From NCBI GenBank assembly GCA_036362985.1, contig JAYGXS010000008.1:18677746-18741745 (forward strand): a DNA stretch of 64,000 bases, written 5' to 3'. A program made the translations under genes and the position numbers. Below the pieces are notes generated by a model that was not told where the DNA came from, ran no database searches, and saw nothing but the letters and a program-made list of their open reading frames with translations. Below are positions 22,886 to 34,522 of this stretch, piece by piece. This DNA comes from Ligula intestinalis (Eukaryota; Platyhelminthes; Cestoda; Diphyllobothriidea; Diphyllobothriidae). Positions within the stretch are counted from its first letter, which is position 1; each line of letters starts with the position of its first letter.

Positions 22886-24179
22886 TTCCAAATTCCATAA
22901 GAAGGTATAAATTTCAAAATCGATGGCTTCTTTCCCTGCAATTTTTAAAAGCGCAGATTTGTAAAACTTTTCTAAAAAATATATATTTGAATTTATAAGA
23001 GCATTGAAAGTCGAAGGAATGAAATCATGCTACTAACGCAGATATTTTTTACAGCTAATGCCTTTTGCAGGTGATCTGCAGGACCTCTGTTTGAGTAGTC
23101 GTCATCCTAACATGACTGACATATTTTGGGGAGCATGCTTCACGATATTCAGTACTTGTAAGAACCGGTAACGCCTTTAACAATGCCGGTTGTAGTTTCG
23201 TGATATAGGCTCCCTTATGCAAGAAATCCCTACCTAAAGTAATCTGGAGGTCCTCGAATGCAGTTCATTTGTAACGTTCTACGGCAGAACTTTTAAAAAA
23301 GCGCATTATTAAGCTACCACTTGCCCCTTTTTTGCTTTAATTAAGGCCAGTTATTGGGTAAGATTTATTTGCCCAGTTGACGCTGTTTCCTGCCATAATT
23401 CCTAGAAGTACACGCTAATACCCGTTTGCATCAAACCCACATTAATACAAAAGAAAGCACTTTACTCATATCCAAACTAACCGGTAGCAGTTACGAAACT
23501 GCTTATCCCTGCCCTCCTCACGAAATTCCATTTGGCCCAAAAGTCACCAGACACACCCAAAGTGCAGATGTCCGGAGGAGACAGCGACAACCACCGTTTC
23601 AACGAAATTGATGGGTGTGTTTTTCTAATGGCAAGCCATGATATCTGCTCCAACCGGAGCACTGAGCGCTACTTTGGCCTGCTTTTACAGCCCTTTTGCT
23701 CGCGGTTTGGATGCTTCTCAAATTGTGATTAACCCTGGATGTTTAGCGCTTACCAAAAACATAATGGAAGTAGGACAAACCAATAGGACTTTTGACAAAA
23801 TAAATTTTCCTGGAAAACAGAAGAAGACAGAGAAAGTATTTCAAGTATACAAACGATAAAAAACTTGAAGAAGGAAACCTAACGCTAATAAAAAACATGA
23901 TGCCACTTTACCGTTTGCTCCTAATCGATGCATGAGGTGCAGTAAAAATTGGTAAAACAGTTCGCAACTAGTTGACGTTGTGTAAAATGTAATTATGAAA
24001 GAAAAAATATGTTATTTGGAACAGTCTACAAAGAAAGGATAATTGTATAATAATTTGCGACGTGTGTATATGGGAGGCCAAGGTAGTATGAGGCATCTTC
24101 AGGTTAACACATGTTGTACCTGTTCATAGTTTATTGTTTTCTCTTCCTAAGAACATACTCCGAACTGTCTATACCTGTT
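22886..24179. other. No gene recognised; one short imperfect inverted repeat
   Basis: At 23,133-23,215 an imperfect inverted repeat pairs gggagc...tcacga with tcgtga...ggctccc around a shorter inner pair, aaccgg/ccggtt. It could be a small foldback element. The rest shows only chance frames. Confidence 0.3.
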
Positions 24180-24350
24180 TTACTTAAATACCTGCGCAAG
24201 ATAAATCAAAATTTTCAAGAACACATTTTTTTCGGAAGAAGAAGCGATCAATGGAACAAGAGGATTATTTTTTTGTCTTGTTCCAGTGATCGCTACTTCT
24301 TTCGAACTGCTTTCTGAAACTCGGATATTCTCTTCCATTGCCAAGACATT
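24180..24350. repeat. Hairpin family, diverged copy 2
   Basis: Imperfect arms 24,230-24,260 and 24,275-24,306 share the word gaagaagaagcgatca and its partner around a T-rich loop. Flanking words cttaaatacctg (left) and gctttctgaaactcgg (right) match those of the hairpin at 6,520-6,780 (cttaaattac; gcttcctgggacacgg). The two are related beyond the palindrome itself. Confidence 0.55.
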
Positions 24351-25079
24351 TTTTTAGAGATTTAGAATATTTCAACGAGTTTAAGTTGTCCGAATTGTTT
24401 CTGAAATGTTAACCCTAATTCTGAAATATGTTTTCCATTTAAAGAGCCCACTTGAGTAGAAGGGTAGGAAAACGTAGATTGCCGTTTTATCGCACGATAA
24501 ATCGCTCGTGTAAGGATGCGGGATTTTAAGAGAATTTCCGTTCGTTTGCCTGCAAACAGCACATTCTGTAAAAATTGCATCATTATTGTTGTATGCATTC
24601 TCATTCATGATTTTCGATATCATTTAAATTAACATACTGAGGTCCGCACAATATGTTAATTTATGTTCTCATTTGGCAATATAGTATGTACACTACACGT
24701 GCTAATTTGTATAAAGGTCATGTTAAGATTTTTAAGAACTCTTTAACTTTTTCAATAACGGTGAACTCGATCCGCTGTTACACTTGAATTCAGGATTTTC
24801 AAACTTCACGCTGTGAAATTAAACGTTTCTCTAAGCTAGCAGAAACATTACATTTAGTGCTCATAAACGTTAGCACTGAAAGTCGGTTATGTTATGCTTT
24901 ATAAAGGGCCCTCTCAGGGTCCTTAAACCCCTAACAATTATAAATGGTTGAACATTAAGTTTGGGAAAAGTTAAGGAACGTATAATGCCTTGTCTATATG
25001 CTTTAATAAGTAGTATTTGGTACCATTTTTGACAAATGAATTCTCAAGGACATTAAAAATAAACGGAAAAGGTGAACAT
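24351..25079. other. No feature recognised
   Basis: AT-rich. No motif or repeat partner was recognised. Confidence 0.4.
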
Positions 25080-25560
25080 CACCGTGAAGGCCCTTCTTAC
25101 AAAGTGCATGTTTTTGGGGCCATTAAAAATCTTTTTTGAAAAGCTGGCATTCGGACACTACTTAAGCTTCTTATTCTGTCTAATAATTGGTATTAAAACC
25201 CTAGTTTTTATTCGTTGAATCGAAAACTGACTATCTTAAAAACCCTCATAAGTATTTACCTTAAAAAGACACCTTTTATGGAAAAGCAAAGTTGGCATAA
25301 GGCACCGCCTAATCAGTACACAAAATAGTATTTTGGAGCCGTATTTTGGATACCATAAAGGCGAATTCGTAAGTGCATTTGAAATCAAAAGAAAACGGTG
25401 CTGAGAATATTAAGTCACTTTTATGGAGTAATTTATTCGCAGAATAAGTTATTTCGAAAGCTGGTATGCGGACAAGAGGTATATATCTTAGGATATTCTG
25501 TCTAATAATTTGTAGCACGACCTTAGTTTTATTAAGGTTTGAGTAAAAACTGTTTTAAAA
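25080..25560. repeat. Direct repeat pair with a period of about 310 bp
   Basis: Unit ends at about 25,140-25,250 and 25,456-25,560 share, in order, gaaagctgg, cggaca, tattctgtctaataatt, ccttagtttt and gaaaactg. The segments before them share gtgcat and gagcc words more weakly. This is an old tandem duplication or two insertions of one repeat. Confidence 0.5.
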
Positions 25561-27169
25561 TTCATGGGATCGCACACATTTTGTGAGTTTTACCTGTATT
25601 AATAAAGAGAATTTTTTACTAGTGGCGTGAAGTTCAGTTCCCTTTTAGAAAAGCTGAGTCCATAGCAACACCGTATCTGATTCAGATTTTTGACCACAAG
25701 TCTGGAAATATTAAACTTTTTATTTAAGCACGCGGAAGAGTGGCCATAAAAGCACGCAAACCTGAATGAGGCGGCAACATTAAACGAATAGGTATTTTTA
25801 ACTGTGAGTGCGAGCAATGCAATCTCACAGTGCTTCATCTATGGCGTGCGCAGTGATTTCAGTTTTCCAAACACACTTTTAAAAGCGGGGCTTAGGATGC
25901 GGCAAACGTTAACCAACATGTCAAGTGATCATGCAAAGCGGTCTAGTAGCCGAATTTTGTTAACCTTTCGTTTTAAATTAAGAGGTTTTTTGGCCAAACC
26001 ACTTGATCAAATTCAACTCGTAGCTTACAATTTAGTCGAACGTAGTTCTTTTGTTAATTTAGTTGCAGTGGCATTTTTAAATTTTTTACGAGCAGCAGCT
26101 TGCGATCACTTACTACGCATGTTAAAGCTATTGGCTTGACGTGATTGCAGCTAAAATTATCCTACGTTCTGTTTGATGAAAGGCTACTTTTATAATTCAG
26201 GCCACTAAAATTGGTCTTTGTTCGGACTTCTACAATCCTCATTTGTATGTATTATTGATTTAATGGATCAAACAGCCATTAATTAAGGTATTCTTGTGAG
26301 ATAGTTGATATAATGGCATTTGAATTTATTTGTGTTTACTGCACACTTTTGAACACCCACTTCTTATAAACAGTAAGTCTTAAGTCGAAACTGCCAACAT
26401 ACTCACTATTCAAGGCATGTTTAGAGTCACAATCGCAAAATAATATTTCCGCTGTTTTAAGGCAGAAAAATACTAATGAAAAACTAGGGCAGGTAAATTA
26501 TTCGGTTTCCCGTATAAAACTAAGGTAAGCATGTCAGCACTTACTGACCACAAAGCATTTCGTGGCCACTTGTCAACTGCCCTCTGTGGCTTCATATTTT
26601 GACTGTTAAGCATAGAGCATGCAAAAATTTGGGTTAGCTCAGAAAAGATGCAGCTACCAGTAAACAAATACTAGATCAAATATTAAATCAAAGGACAGAA
26701 CGTCATTTTAAGTACTTAATCCACTTTTGTGCTTTTAAACCATGTGGAAACCGATCTACTTTCAGAGATTTTTGACGCGGTAGCTTTGTGCCTTTTCAAC
26801 TGACCTTTTTACTAGGCAGATGGTTTGCATTGGTGCCGAAGCAATCTGCAAATGCGTCAAAATAACAAAATACCAATGCCATCGTAATCAAAATCTGGTT
26901 GACCTTTGCTTTAAAATAACAAACAACCTTTGCTTACAGCAATGTGTTACCTAAAAGTTTTAAAATAGATAGCAAATAAAGAGGTTTACACAGGCAATTT
27001 AAGCTCAAAAGTGCTTGGTCATTTTAGTTAACATATCAGGACCGGCTATTTAAGCTACCTGCTACATCATGCCCATTCCGTAGTCTTATATATGTCAAAA
27101 AAGTTAAACACTAGATTGACTCGGATTGCCTAAAAAATGCCAATCAAATAAATAAAAACTCAAAAGGAG
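25561..27169. other. No feature recognised
   Basis: AT-rich intron-like sequence. A 111-codon frame at 25,804-26,139 has no motif and unremarkable composition, and I take it as chance. Confidence 0.4.
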
Positions 27170-27400
27170 AAAGCCATTCACTGGGAGAAATTTATTTTTT
27201 TGTCTGAGGTTTCGGATAGTTGTCTTGTCTATCCATTTCAGCGAATGAATACCCTGTCTTCTGGCTCTCGCTATCTGTCACTCCTTTCTTCCGCGTGCGT
27301 AGTCTACCAATCCACTTTGAGCTGCTTAGCGTGGCCCGCGTCTCTAGGCACTAACCGTCCAATAACTGCGTTTTGTCTTCATGCAATTTTAACTCACGCT
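27170..27400 (-). mobile_element. Penelope-like element, isolated 3' end fragment
   Basis: The + strand matches the pseudo-LTR of the large Penelope element at 45,945-46,197 in the same orientation. Shared words are cactgggagaaatttatt (ggagaggtttatt there), tctatccatttcagcgaatg, tctggctc, cctttcttccgcgtg and accaatcca. No element body adjoins it, so it is a solo or 5'-truncated end. Confidence 0.65.
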
Positions 27401-28904
27401 TTATTTTTGTACAAATTGCCATATATAACTTGAAAAGTCATTTCAGCAAACGTTTTGTCTGAACAGTAACTTTGCAACGCAATAACAGCGGGCGAAGTGA
27501 AGGGTGACTTACAAAATGACAGTAAGGCGATTTTTAAAATGATTTTCAAATACACAGCAAAGGCCTCCCCAAAAAGGCAAGTAAGCTGCTAGCTTTTGGA
27601 CATTCTGTTGACCCAGAATAAACCTCCCGAGTTTTCACAATTCGTTAGATTTCAAACCAGATAAAAAATCAGGTCTTGCGCAAACAACTTGAATCTGTCG
27701 CAAAACGGATCTTGCTCGCGCAATCTACGATCTTATAAACTGCAAAACCGTTTTTTTTGCGTTAGCGTCTTTATTTTATTTCCTTTTACCAACTGACATT
27801 TCTGCTGATCAAACTACATGTAAGAAACCCTGAACTTATCACCTTCATATCGATTTTCTGTATGCAATTCAGCACTTGCATGAATATTGTTCATCAATTT
27901 TCATGCAAAGTGACCAAATTTGATTACGAATGGTGTTGCTGACATTTGCTCTTAATGCATACGCAAAATAACCCTTTCAAGTAGTGTTGTGCATGTCACT
28001 GAATAACTAACAGATTAAAGGCCTTGAAGGAATGTTAAAAATATCCAAACATGTGAACGACCATTTTTCACCCATTTGATCGTTTAATGGGAAGTGATTA
28101 TATTTTCAAAGAAAAAAAGCAAAATATATGCATTAACCACACATGGATACAGCATGACTTAAGCAGAATTATTCATATGCACAAAGATATTGCTTCATAT
28201 TACATTTACTAATAATAAAAACCAGTCAGTACGTTAGGAACAGTCTCCTCTAATGAGTTATGTTTCTTATTCTGTCCAAAGATACAAGAAAGAGCTTTGG
28301 AGGAAATTACTAATCGTTAGCTAACTATTTCGGACATGTGTGCGTTTAGAAACATTCAGTCAAATTTTATCCTAAAAATATATTAAGCGGTGGGGTGCCC
28401 CGCAGGCATTAAAATTAACTTCAATTATATTTTAAATGTATCCAGTACGTGAAGTGTTGATGTATGTTTAACGTATGTGGTACGTTGAGCACAAGTCCTC
28501 TAAGTATATTTTACAGGAAAGTTAACATTTTATAAGCACTAAGGAAAAGATAACTCTAATTCAACTATATTAGAGCACAATGGCCTTTTCAGAACCTTTT
28601 TTCGATAGGAACTCGCGTTGCCTCAAACCCTGATGCGGTATTTTAGCGCCAAAGATAGGGGCACATTTTCCATGTAGCATAAAATTATCAGCTGGCCAGA
28701 CCCACCTTAATCAAATTACCTGCTGTTTATGTGGCCGAGGTACCATAAAAAGGAAGTAATTTTAGCGTCAACAAACGCGTGATGTCCAGTATTGAGACGT
28801 TGTTTTTTTCAAATGTGGACCAAGTTTTACCGCATTTTTTCAAAGTGCAAGGCGGCAGGCATAACCTACTACCCCAAATATACTGAACTATATTGAACTT
28901 AATA
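27401..28904. other. No feature recognised
   Basis: AT-rich. A short inverted repeat at about 27,699-27,763 (cgcaaaacgg / ccg-T-run-gcg) is the only structure seen. Confidence 0.35.
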
Positions 28905-29300
28905 GCTGGCCGGCCGAAGTCAGGCTAGCGGCCTCGCGTTTTGGTATGTGGCAAAGAGGTGGGCAGCGCCTTGCTTATTGCCTCGTGACTTAGCGCGGTA
29001 AGTAAGTGATATGACACCGCAACGTCTGTCTTGCTACCGCCGGCAAGGCAACTTATCTTCAAGCCCTTGCATAGGCCACTGTGTGCTTTTATTAGGCGGC
29101 AAAAGATACCGGGTCGCGCCACCTATACAGGCCATTTTATGGCCCCGCAAGGGCGTGTGTTGTACACGAACACAGTGGTTGTTGCTCTGTGCAAAATAGG
29201 GTTGGTAAAATCGGATTTCCGTTTGCTGCTGGCGGCCTGACGCCGATTCTTGTATCGTGCAGGCAGCAGCCCATGGCTACTAGGGAAATTTTGATACAAC
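28905..29300 (-). other. GC- and CpG-rich island with coding-like minus frames, unidentified
   Basis: About 400 bp is far GC-richer than its neighbours. On the minus strand two adjoining open frames (29,123-29,362 and 28,925-29,122) are separated only by a stop and would read through as about 145 codons, with segments such as SCLAGGSKTDVAVSYHLLTA. I recognise no family. It could be a transposon remnant or a diverged captured gene piece. The composition contrast suggests insertion. Confidence 0.3.
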
Positions 29301-29792
29301 CGCAGCATGCCATATTCAGTTATTCCCAAAAGGGCACATATGCAAGCAAGGCAAGTGTGCATGCAAATATCGGGGTGATCATTGTAGTTTTTCGAGAAAA
29401 ACTTAAATACTTACCTTTTTCTCAGACCACAAGACGTATCCGTATATTATTGCTATTCAATACAAAATGCAGACTGAAATTCTCAATGTATTTTCGATGA
29501 GTGAAGATGAATTTTGAAAAGTCTGGCATTGCGTCACAAAATCCTAGATGTTTTAATTACCTTAGCCACCCGGCTTAAGCAACTGCCAACGAAAACTTCA
29601 CCCTAAAACAAAACAAAATGTTTAAGTGGTATGCATATTTTCCATTATTTTTGGTGTGCTTGTACAAGCAAATGCATATTTTATAAAGTGCATGCACATA
29701 AAGATATCAATTTTTGTAAAAAAAATCAAAAAAAATGAGCGTTTTGCCGATACAAGTGAGCATGCAAGTCCTAGAAAGTAATTAAGAAGTAA

Positions 29793-29951
29793 GACAACAC
29801 TATATTGGCCAGCCGTTTTGACATCCGTCGTGGATTGTCCATCAAAGACATCAACAGAAAACAGACCCGCTTCTGTTACAGTTTTCTGCTGATCTCTCTG
29901 ACGAAGAAACCGCGCTAGATGTCAAAATATCGGCCAAATAAGAGTGTCGTC
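29793..29951. mobile_element. Small MITE-like inverted-repeat element, 159 bp
   Basis: Left end gacaacactatattggcc and the reverse complement of the right end (gacgacactcttatttggcc) pair, and pairing continues into ttttgacatc on both sides. The centre contains a second palindromic pair, cagaaaac / gttttctg. The left flank shares a 27-bp word (agaaagtaattaagaag) with 22,548-22,573. No clear target duplication was found. It is non-coding. Confidence 0.55.
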
Positions 29952-31029
29952 CCAGTTATCGAATATTTTTTCTCAAAAAACGTCTTATTGATATTTTTAC
30001 TTGAACAAGAAATATTCTGTGATTAAAAGCAATCGTGATCTCAGAAATTTTCAATCTGAGGGGCTGCTGCACAGGGTTTTAGAACCACAAGCTATATATT
30101 CTTTTTAATGATAGGAAAAGTAAATATAACTTGATGCTACTAATAAAAGTTCCTTTAGTGCACATGAAAGTCTTCAGGGGTTTAAGATCGTAAGTTATAA
30201 TTTACAAAAAGTTTTAAAACACCATTAATTTATAATCAGTTAACTCAGATAAGTGCTGTTTTTTCAGGTACTGCAATCAGAGCAGGCGTATATTTGTCAC
30301 AAAGAAGAATTTGAAAATATATGTTGGCATATGTTATGATAAAGAAAGATTTGACTATGTGAGCGCATAAAAAAAGATAAAAAAGGCATGCTGCTTAATT
30401 ATTTACATACAAAATAGTGTGCTTTATGAAACTTTTGAAGGGTGATCTTTATAAAGCTTAATATCCTTTCGTGAATACAGAATCGCAGAAGTATGCTGCA
30501 AGATAATTCATCCTACAATCATACTTAACCAGTTCCTTCAAATAGCATGCATAGGTCAGAATACTGGTTAACATTTCTAGACCGATAACATGTCTAGTGC
30601 CTTCGAGAAAACCGAACGTACATGGTGTTGGATGTCCAAAAGTGTGTCACCTGCATTCTGTTAGTTATAGGGAAGGCATTTTAGCGTTTAGGGGTTTAAC
30701 TCGATAGTGTGGACTCAATCAGCTCCTGGAGACCTCTTAAACCTAAAAATGGTAGCATGTATGCTCAAAAATGCTTGAAAATAATTCAGTATTCGTTTGG
30801 TTCAGTATACATAGTCGAATAAGCATAACCTTTTGTGACTCTATTAAGAAATAAATATTCTAGGAAAAATAAGTAAAATAAATATACCATCATGGAATAA
30901 GGTGTACCATATTCGTCTGAACACATTATTTTTTTAACAATGGAACTTAAACATAATCATCCCGAGGCCTAGATAAAAACTTGTCAAGTAGTAGATATAA
31001 GCGCTACCTGCCTGTAGGAGAAATACGTT
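29952..31029. other. No feature recognised
   Basis: AT-rich. Nothing recognised. Confidence 0.4.
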
Positions 31030-31410
31030 CCTAAGGTTTCCTAGTGATTTTATTAATATCATGGTTAAAAGTGTCTATTGCGTCTGTCATTAAAACGGTT
31101 TTGGGCAGGCCGTTCCAGGTGCTAAAAACTTGCAATGAAGATGAATGGCACCAAACATCCAGGTGCGCATGACCGAACCCTCACGTAAATTAATTTTTGT
31201 GGCTAATTCAAAGTAGTCCTTAAACTGTCTGGTACAGTCCCGCTCCCTAACAAGCTTGGTTTGTCTACATGAGGTCACTTCGGATCTATTTGTATACAAG
31301 AAGGAAACAGTTAAACGCTTCAAGTCTGTGTTCATAAGATAAGGACTTAAGACGCCTAGCGACTTTTGTTGCCATCCTTTGAATCCTTTCTAGTCATTTA
31401 ATTTTTCTGC
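31030..31410 (-). pseudogene. CR1-type LINE, C-terminal coding remnant
   Basis: The minus strand from about 31,400 gives LERIQRMATKVARRLKSLSY, then EHRLEAFNCFLLVYK, SEVTSCRQTKLVRERDCTRQ, FKDYFELATK, and after a frame change VFSTWNGLPKTVLMTDAIDT followed by FNHDI. These are the ordered landmarks of the ORF2 C-terminus of CR1-like LINEs: the LExIQRxATK segment, the KLVRER-CTRQ block and WNGLP. It is a 5'-truncated, frameshifted copy from a family different from the 51.4-kb element. Confidence 0.8.
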
Positions 31411-33783
31411 AGTTACAGGTAACACATGTAAATTGTGAAGAAATAAGCGTCCGCTATATTTTTCCAAATACTGCCTTGTTGGTATTTACAAACAAATTGA
31501 CTTACATCGTTTTGCTATGTATGTGTTGCCTTGAGCTTAAATCTTTGCGATATCTGAACTCCTGTAATTATCAGGCGTTTTCTTATTACTATGTCACAAG
31601 CTGAACAGTAATACGTTCTGCCGTAGTTCTGATATTTTGACAAAAGACAAGCTGCCAGCATCTTCATTTCTACTCTCCCTTTAAGTTTGAAGTATTTTAA
31701 TTTAACTTGACTTACTTGGTAGAGTGCTCTCCCCTTAGTTCTAAATGCGTATTCCACCCTTTAAACCATATATGTTTGAAGCAGACCCCACCAATAATCG
31801 TAACTTTCTTTAGTTGGCACACCATTTTAATCTAAAGGTCTGGCCAAACATTATTAAGGAAGAGTTGACTGCGCACAAAATAACTTTTTTTAAATTAAGT
31901 GTGGCTGTGTTTTTGCGATGAGGGTCCAACGCAATCCGCGTGCTTCTGTGGATGCGTCTGAAACTATTCTCCCATGGCATTTCAATTTAAACGTTAATTT
32001 CATTTTATTTGCAAAGAAAACTTTGCCTGTATACTAAGGTCATCAAAAAAAGTTTCGTAGTAATGCAACAGAAACGCTCACGGGCAATACTTTGTATAAA
32101 AAATGGCAGCAAAATACAAGCTTATCGAGACTGAGTTAGACCAAACACGTTACACAGAATTCATAGACCATGGAGCATAATGCAAAAGTAATTTTATGCA
32201 AATTGTTGGATCTGTATTAGTCAATTTTCACTACCTTAAGAAGCATTTAATTGCGCTATTAAACGGCCTATTCTTGGAAAATTTAGGTGGGGCTTAACCT
32301 CAAGTGTCTCAGAAACTAGAGCTGAAACCGATAATGGAACGTGGCAGCCTGTTATTATTAGGCATACTGCAATGTCATTATCTTCCTTCCACATTAAAAA
32401 CTGGTTTCTTTGAAACCCATAACAAACATTTTATTGCTAAATATCACATTAGACATCTAAATTCAACCGTGCCTAGCTTCCGCATAAAAAAATCGTTGCG
32501 GAGCATTCTCGAAAAAAGGACAATACCTTGACAAGGAGGTTTTTGCATGGGGAGATGCTATAAGACCTCTGGAAGGTCCTGTACTTTAGAGTAAATACGT
32601 TTCTAACTTAAAGTTATGTCTTTATTGCATAGGGTAAATTGTCCACTTTTTAAAGGATTTGAGAGGTTTTGCTTATATTGTTCTTGAGGAAGCAATTTAC
32701 TGAGGCAGATGGCAGGGCTTATAATGTGGTTACTTCAACTCATACAAAATATGTAGGACGTAGGCATGTATTGGAGTTCAATCGAAGGAATAAAACATCA
32801 TTTTCGCAGTACGGGGATGGTAAGCAATATGGGCCTCACTTCTGCGTATTATAGGTCTCCGACAAGGTAACGGATAAGATTTAATGGTTAAAAATGCTAT
32901 TTTTATATAATTGCTGTTAAGCTGACCTGAAAACAAAGGAATGTTTAATTTATTGGTTTGTGTTCCAATTAATCGACTTAAAAGACTTACTACATAAAGA
33001 CCCGGACATATGATTCACAGATTTGATGTCGCTGCATGACGCAATTGCATGGCATTCCGCCTCTTACTGCGACCTGCAGGTGTTTATTTGGATTTTTGAA
33101 TGGAAACTGAAAATTCTTCTTCCAAAAACCGGCAAATTATCCGTCATCAGGCTTTTGCACACCATTCCCCGAACGGGTGACCTATGAGCTGAACCCCTTA
33201 TTTTCAGAAATCGACCATTTTAGATTTCAAAGCTTCGATTTTTGTGCCACAGGCTAAGTCGCTGACAATGACCAAACCATATTGGCCTTAGTCTCAGCTC
33301 AGCTCAACCTGGGACTGTAAATGACTGGCTGATTAAGTTAAATATGCTAGAAGCTAATATCTCGGTCTGAGTTAGTCTTTCTTGTTCCCCTTTTCTGCTC
33401 TTAATGATCATGGCTAAATCAAAACACACTAATAGATGCAATGTACCCCTTCCTTTACAAGCTGGTCCCGAGTGGATCTTTACCATATCATATTTGCTAA
33501 AGTAACGAATAAAGACACATGCACCCCATTACGTATTACTGATTTGCTGTACTCGCTCAGTGATTATCACTGTTCTGAAGATCCTTTTTCAACGATTACC
33601 GTGATCTCCACGGTAGGAAAATCTGGTTGCAGATAAAGCTAATGGACAGGCCATTTCAGTGTCACACGATGAACAGTTCGCGCTCTGTCCTTGAAATACT
33701 CACGAATGAAATTTATACATTCTACACTAAAAGGCATTGAAAACAAATTTTTTATCCAGCTGTTAAAAGTGGAGCATATTCAG
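31411..33783. other. No feature recognised
   Basis: AT-rich with chance frames only. No repeat partner was recognised. Confidence 0.4.
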
Positions 33784-34522
33784 AGGGGTTGTAATTGAGG
33801 AGCTCTCCCGAAATTTATGGTACCAATAAATGTTACAGCTATAACCATTTTCATATTTAGCCATTCAAATTTATTATTTCCGGTACCCTCGAGAGCCCGG
33901 ATAATCGGCCAAATATTCTATTCGTGATCAATTGACACAATTGTATTTTTTCGATAGCAAATCACGCTTTCTTGAAATTTTATACTCAAAAATGAATAAT
34001 TTTCGGTTTTGAAAAAAGTTGCTCAACTGCCGAATAATTTTCTAAACTAGTGACTGTAAAACTCAAATTCAAGGTTTAAGAACTGCGCACTGTGTACATC
34101 CTTTTACAAAAAAGGACATTTTCGCCTACAGTTTGAGGTAGAATTCAAATAGTAGTCATAAAATATTGAAAAATATTTGGAACATATTTCATGCAGCATA
34201 TGCAGCATTAATACATTGACAGATACGATGTATTATGAATGAAGAGCTCATGATCGTAAAAAAGCTCATAATTACCAACTTTTTAAAGCCAAAAGCTACT
34301 ATGTTTTGACTATAAAAGTTAAAGTAGGCGTAATTTTTTATCAAATAAGTACAAAGAATATTTTTTCGTCATTTTTTCCATAAAATATATTTAAATTTAT
34401 AAAAACAGTCAAAATAAATGAACTTTGAAGTATGATGTTCCTGGAGAGAACTTGAAGATGGTGATAGCTGTAAGATTTACTGGCACCATAAATTTCAAGA
34501 GAGCTCCTCAGTTAAAACCCCT
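33784..34522. mobile_element. Non-autonomous element with 70-bp terminal inverted repeats, 739 bp
   Basis: Positions 33,784-33,853 and 34,453-34,522 are reverse complements at 61 of 70 positions by my count. Each begins AGGGGTT and contains gaggagctctc and aaatttatggt. The interior is AT-rich with no frame that looks like a transposase. No target-site duplication could be read at the borders. An interior motif near 34,374 (ttttttccataaaatatat) recurs at about 35,589 and more weakly near 22,971, so related pieces are scattered nearby. Confidence 0.8.

Noticed and set aside
23477..23732. Overlapping frames on both strands at 23.5-23.7 kb
   Set aside because: Checked for RT, endonuclease and SINE motifs in all readable frames; nothing matched.
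25804..26139. A 111-codon + frame
   Set aside because: No motif, no splice context or repeat partner, and ordinary composition for chance frames in this AT-rich region.
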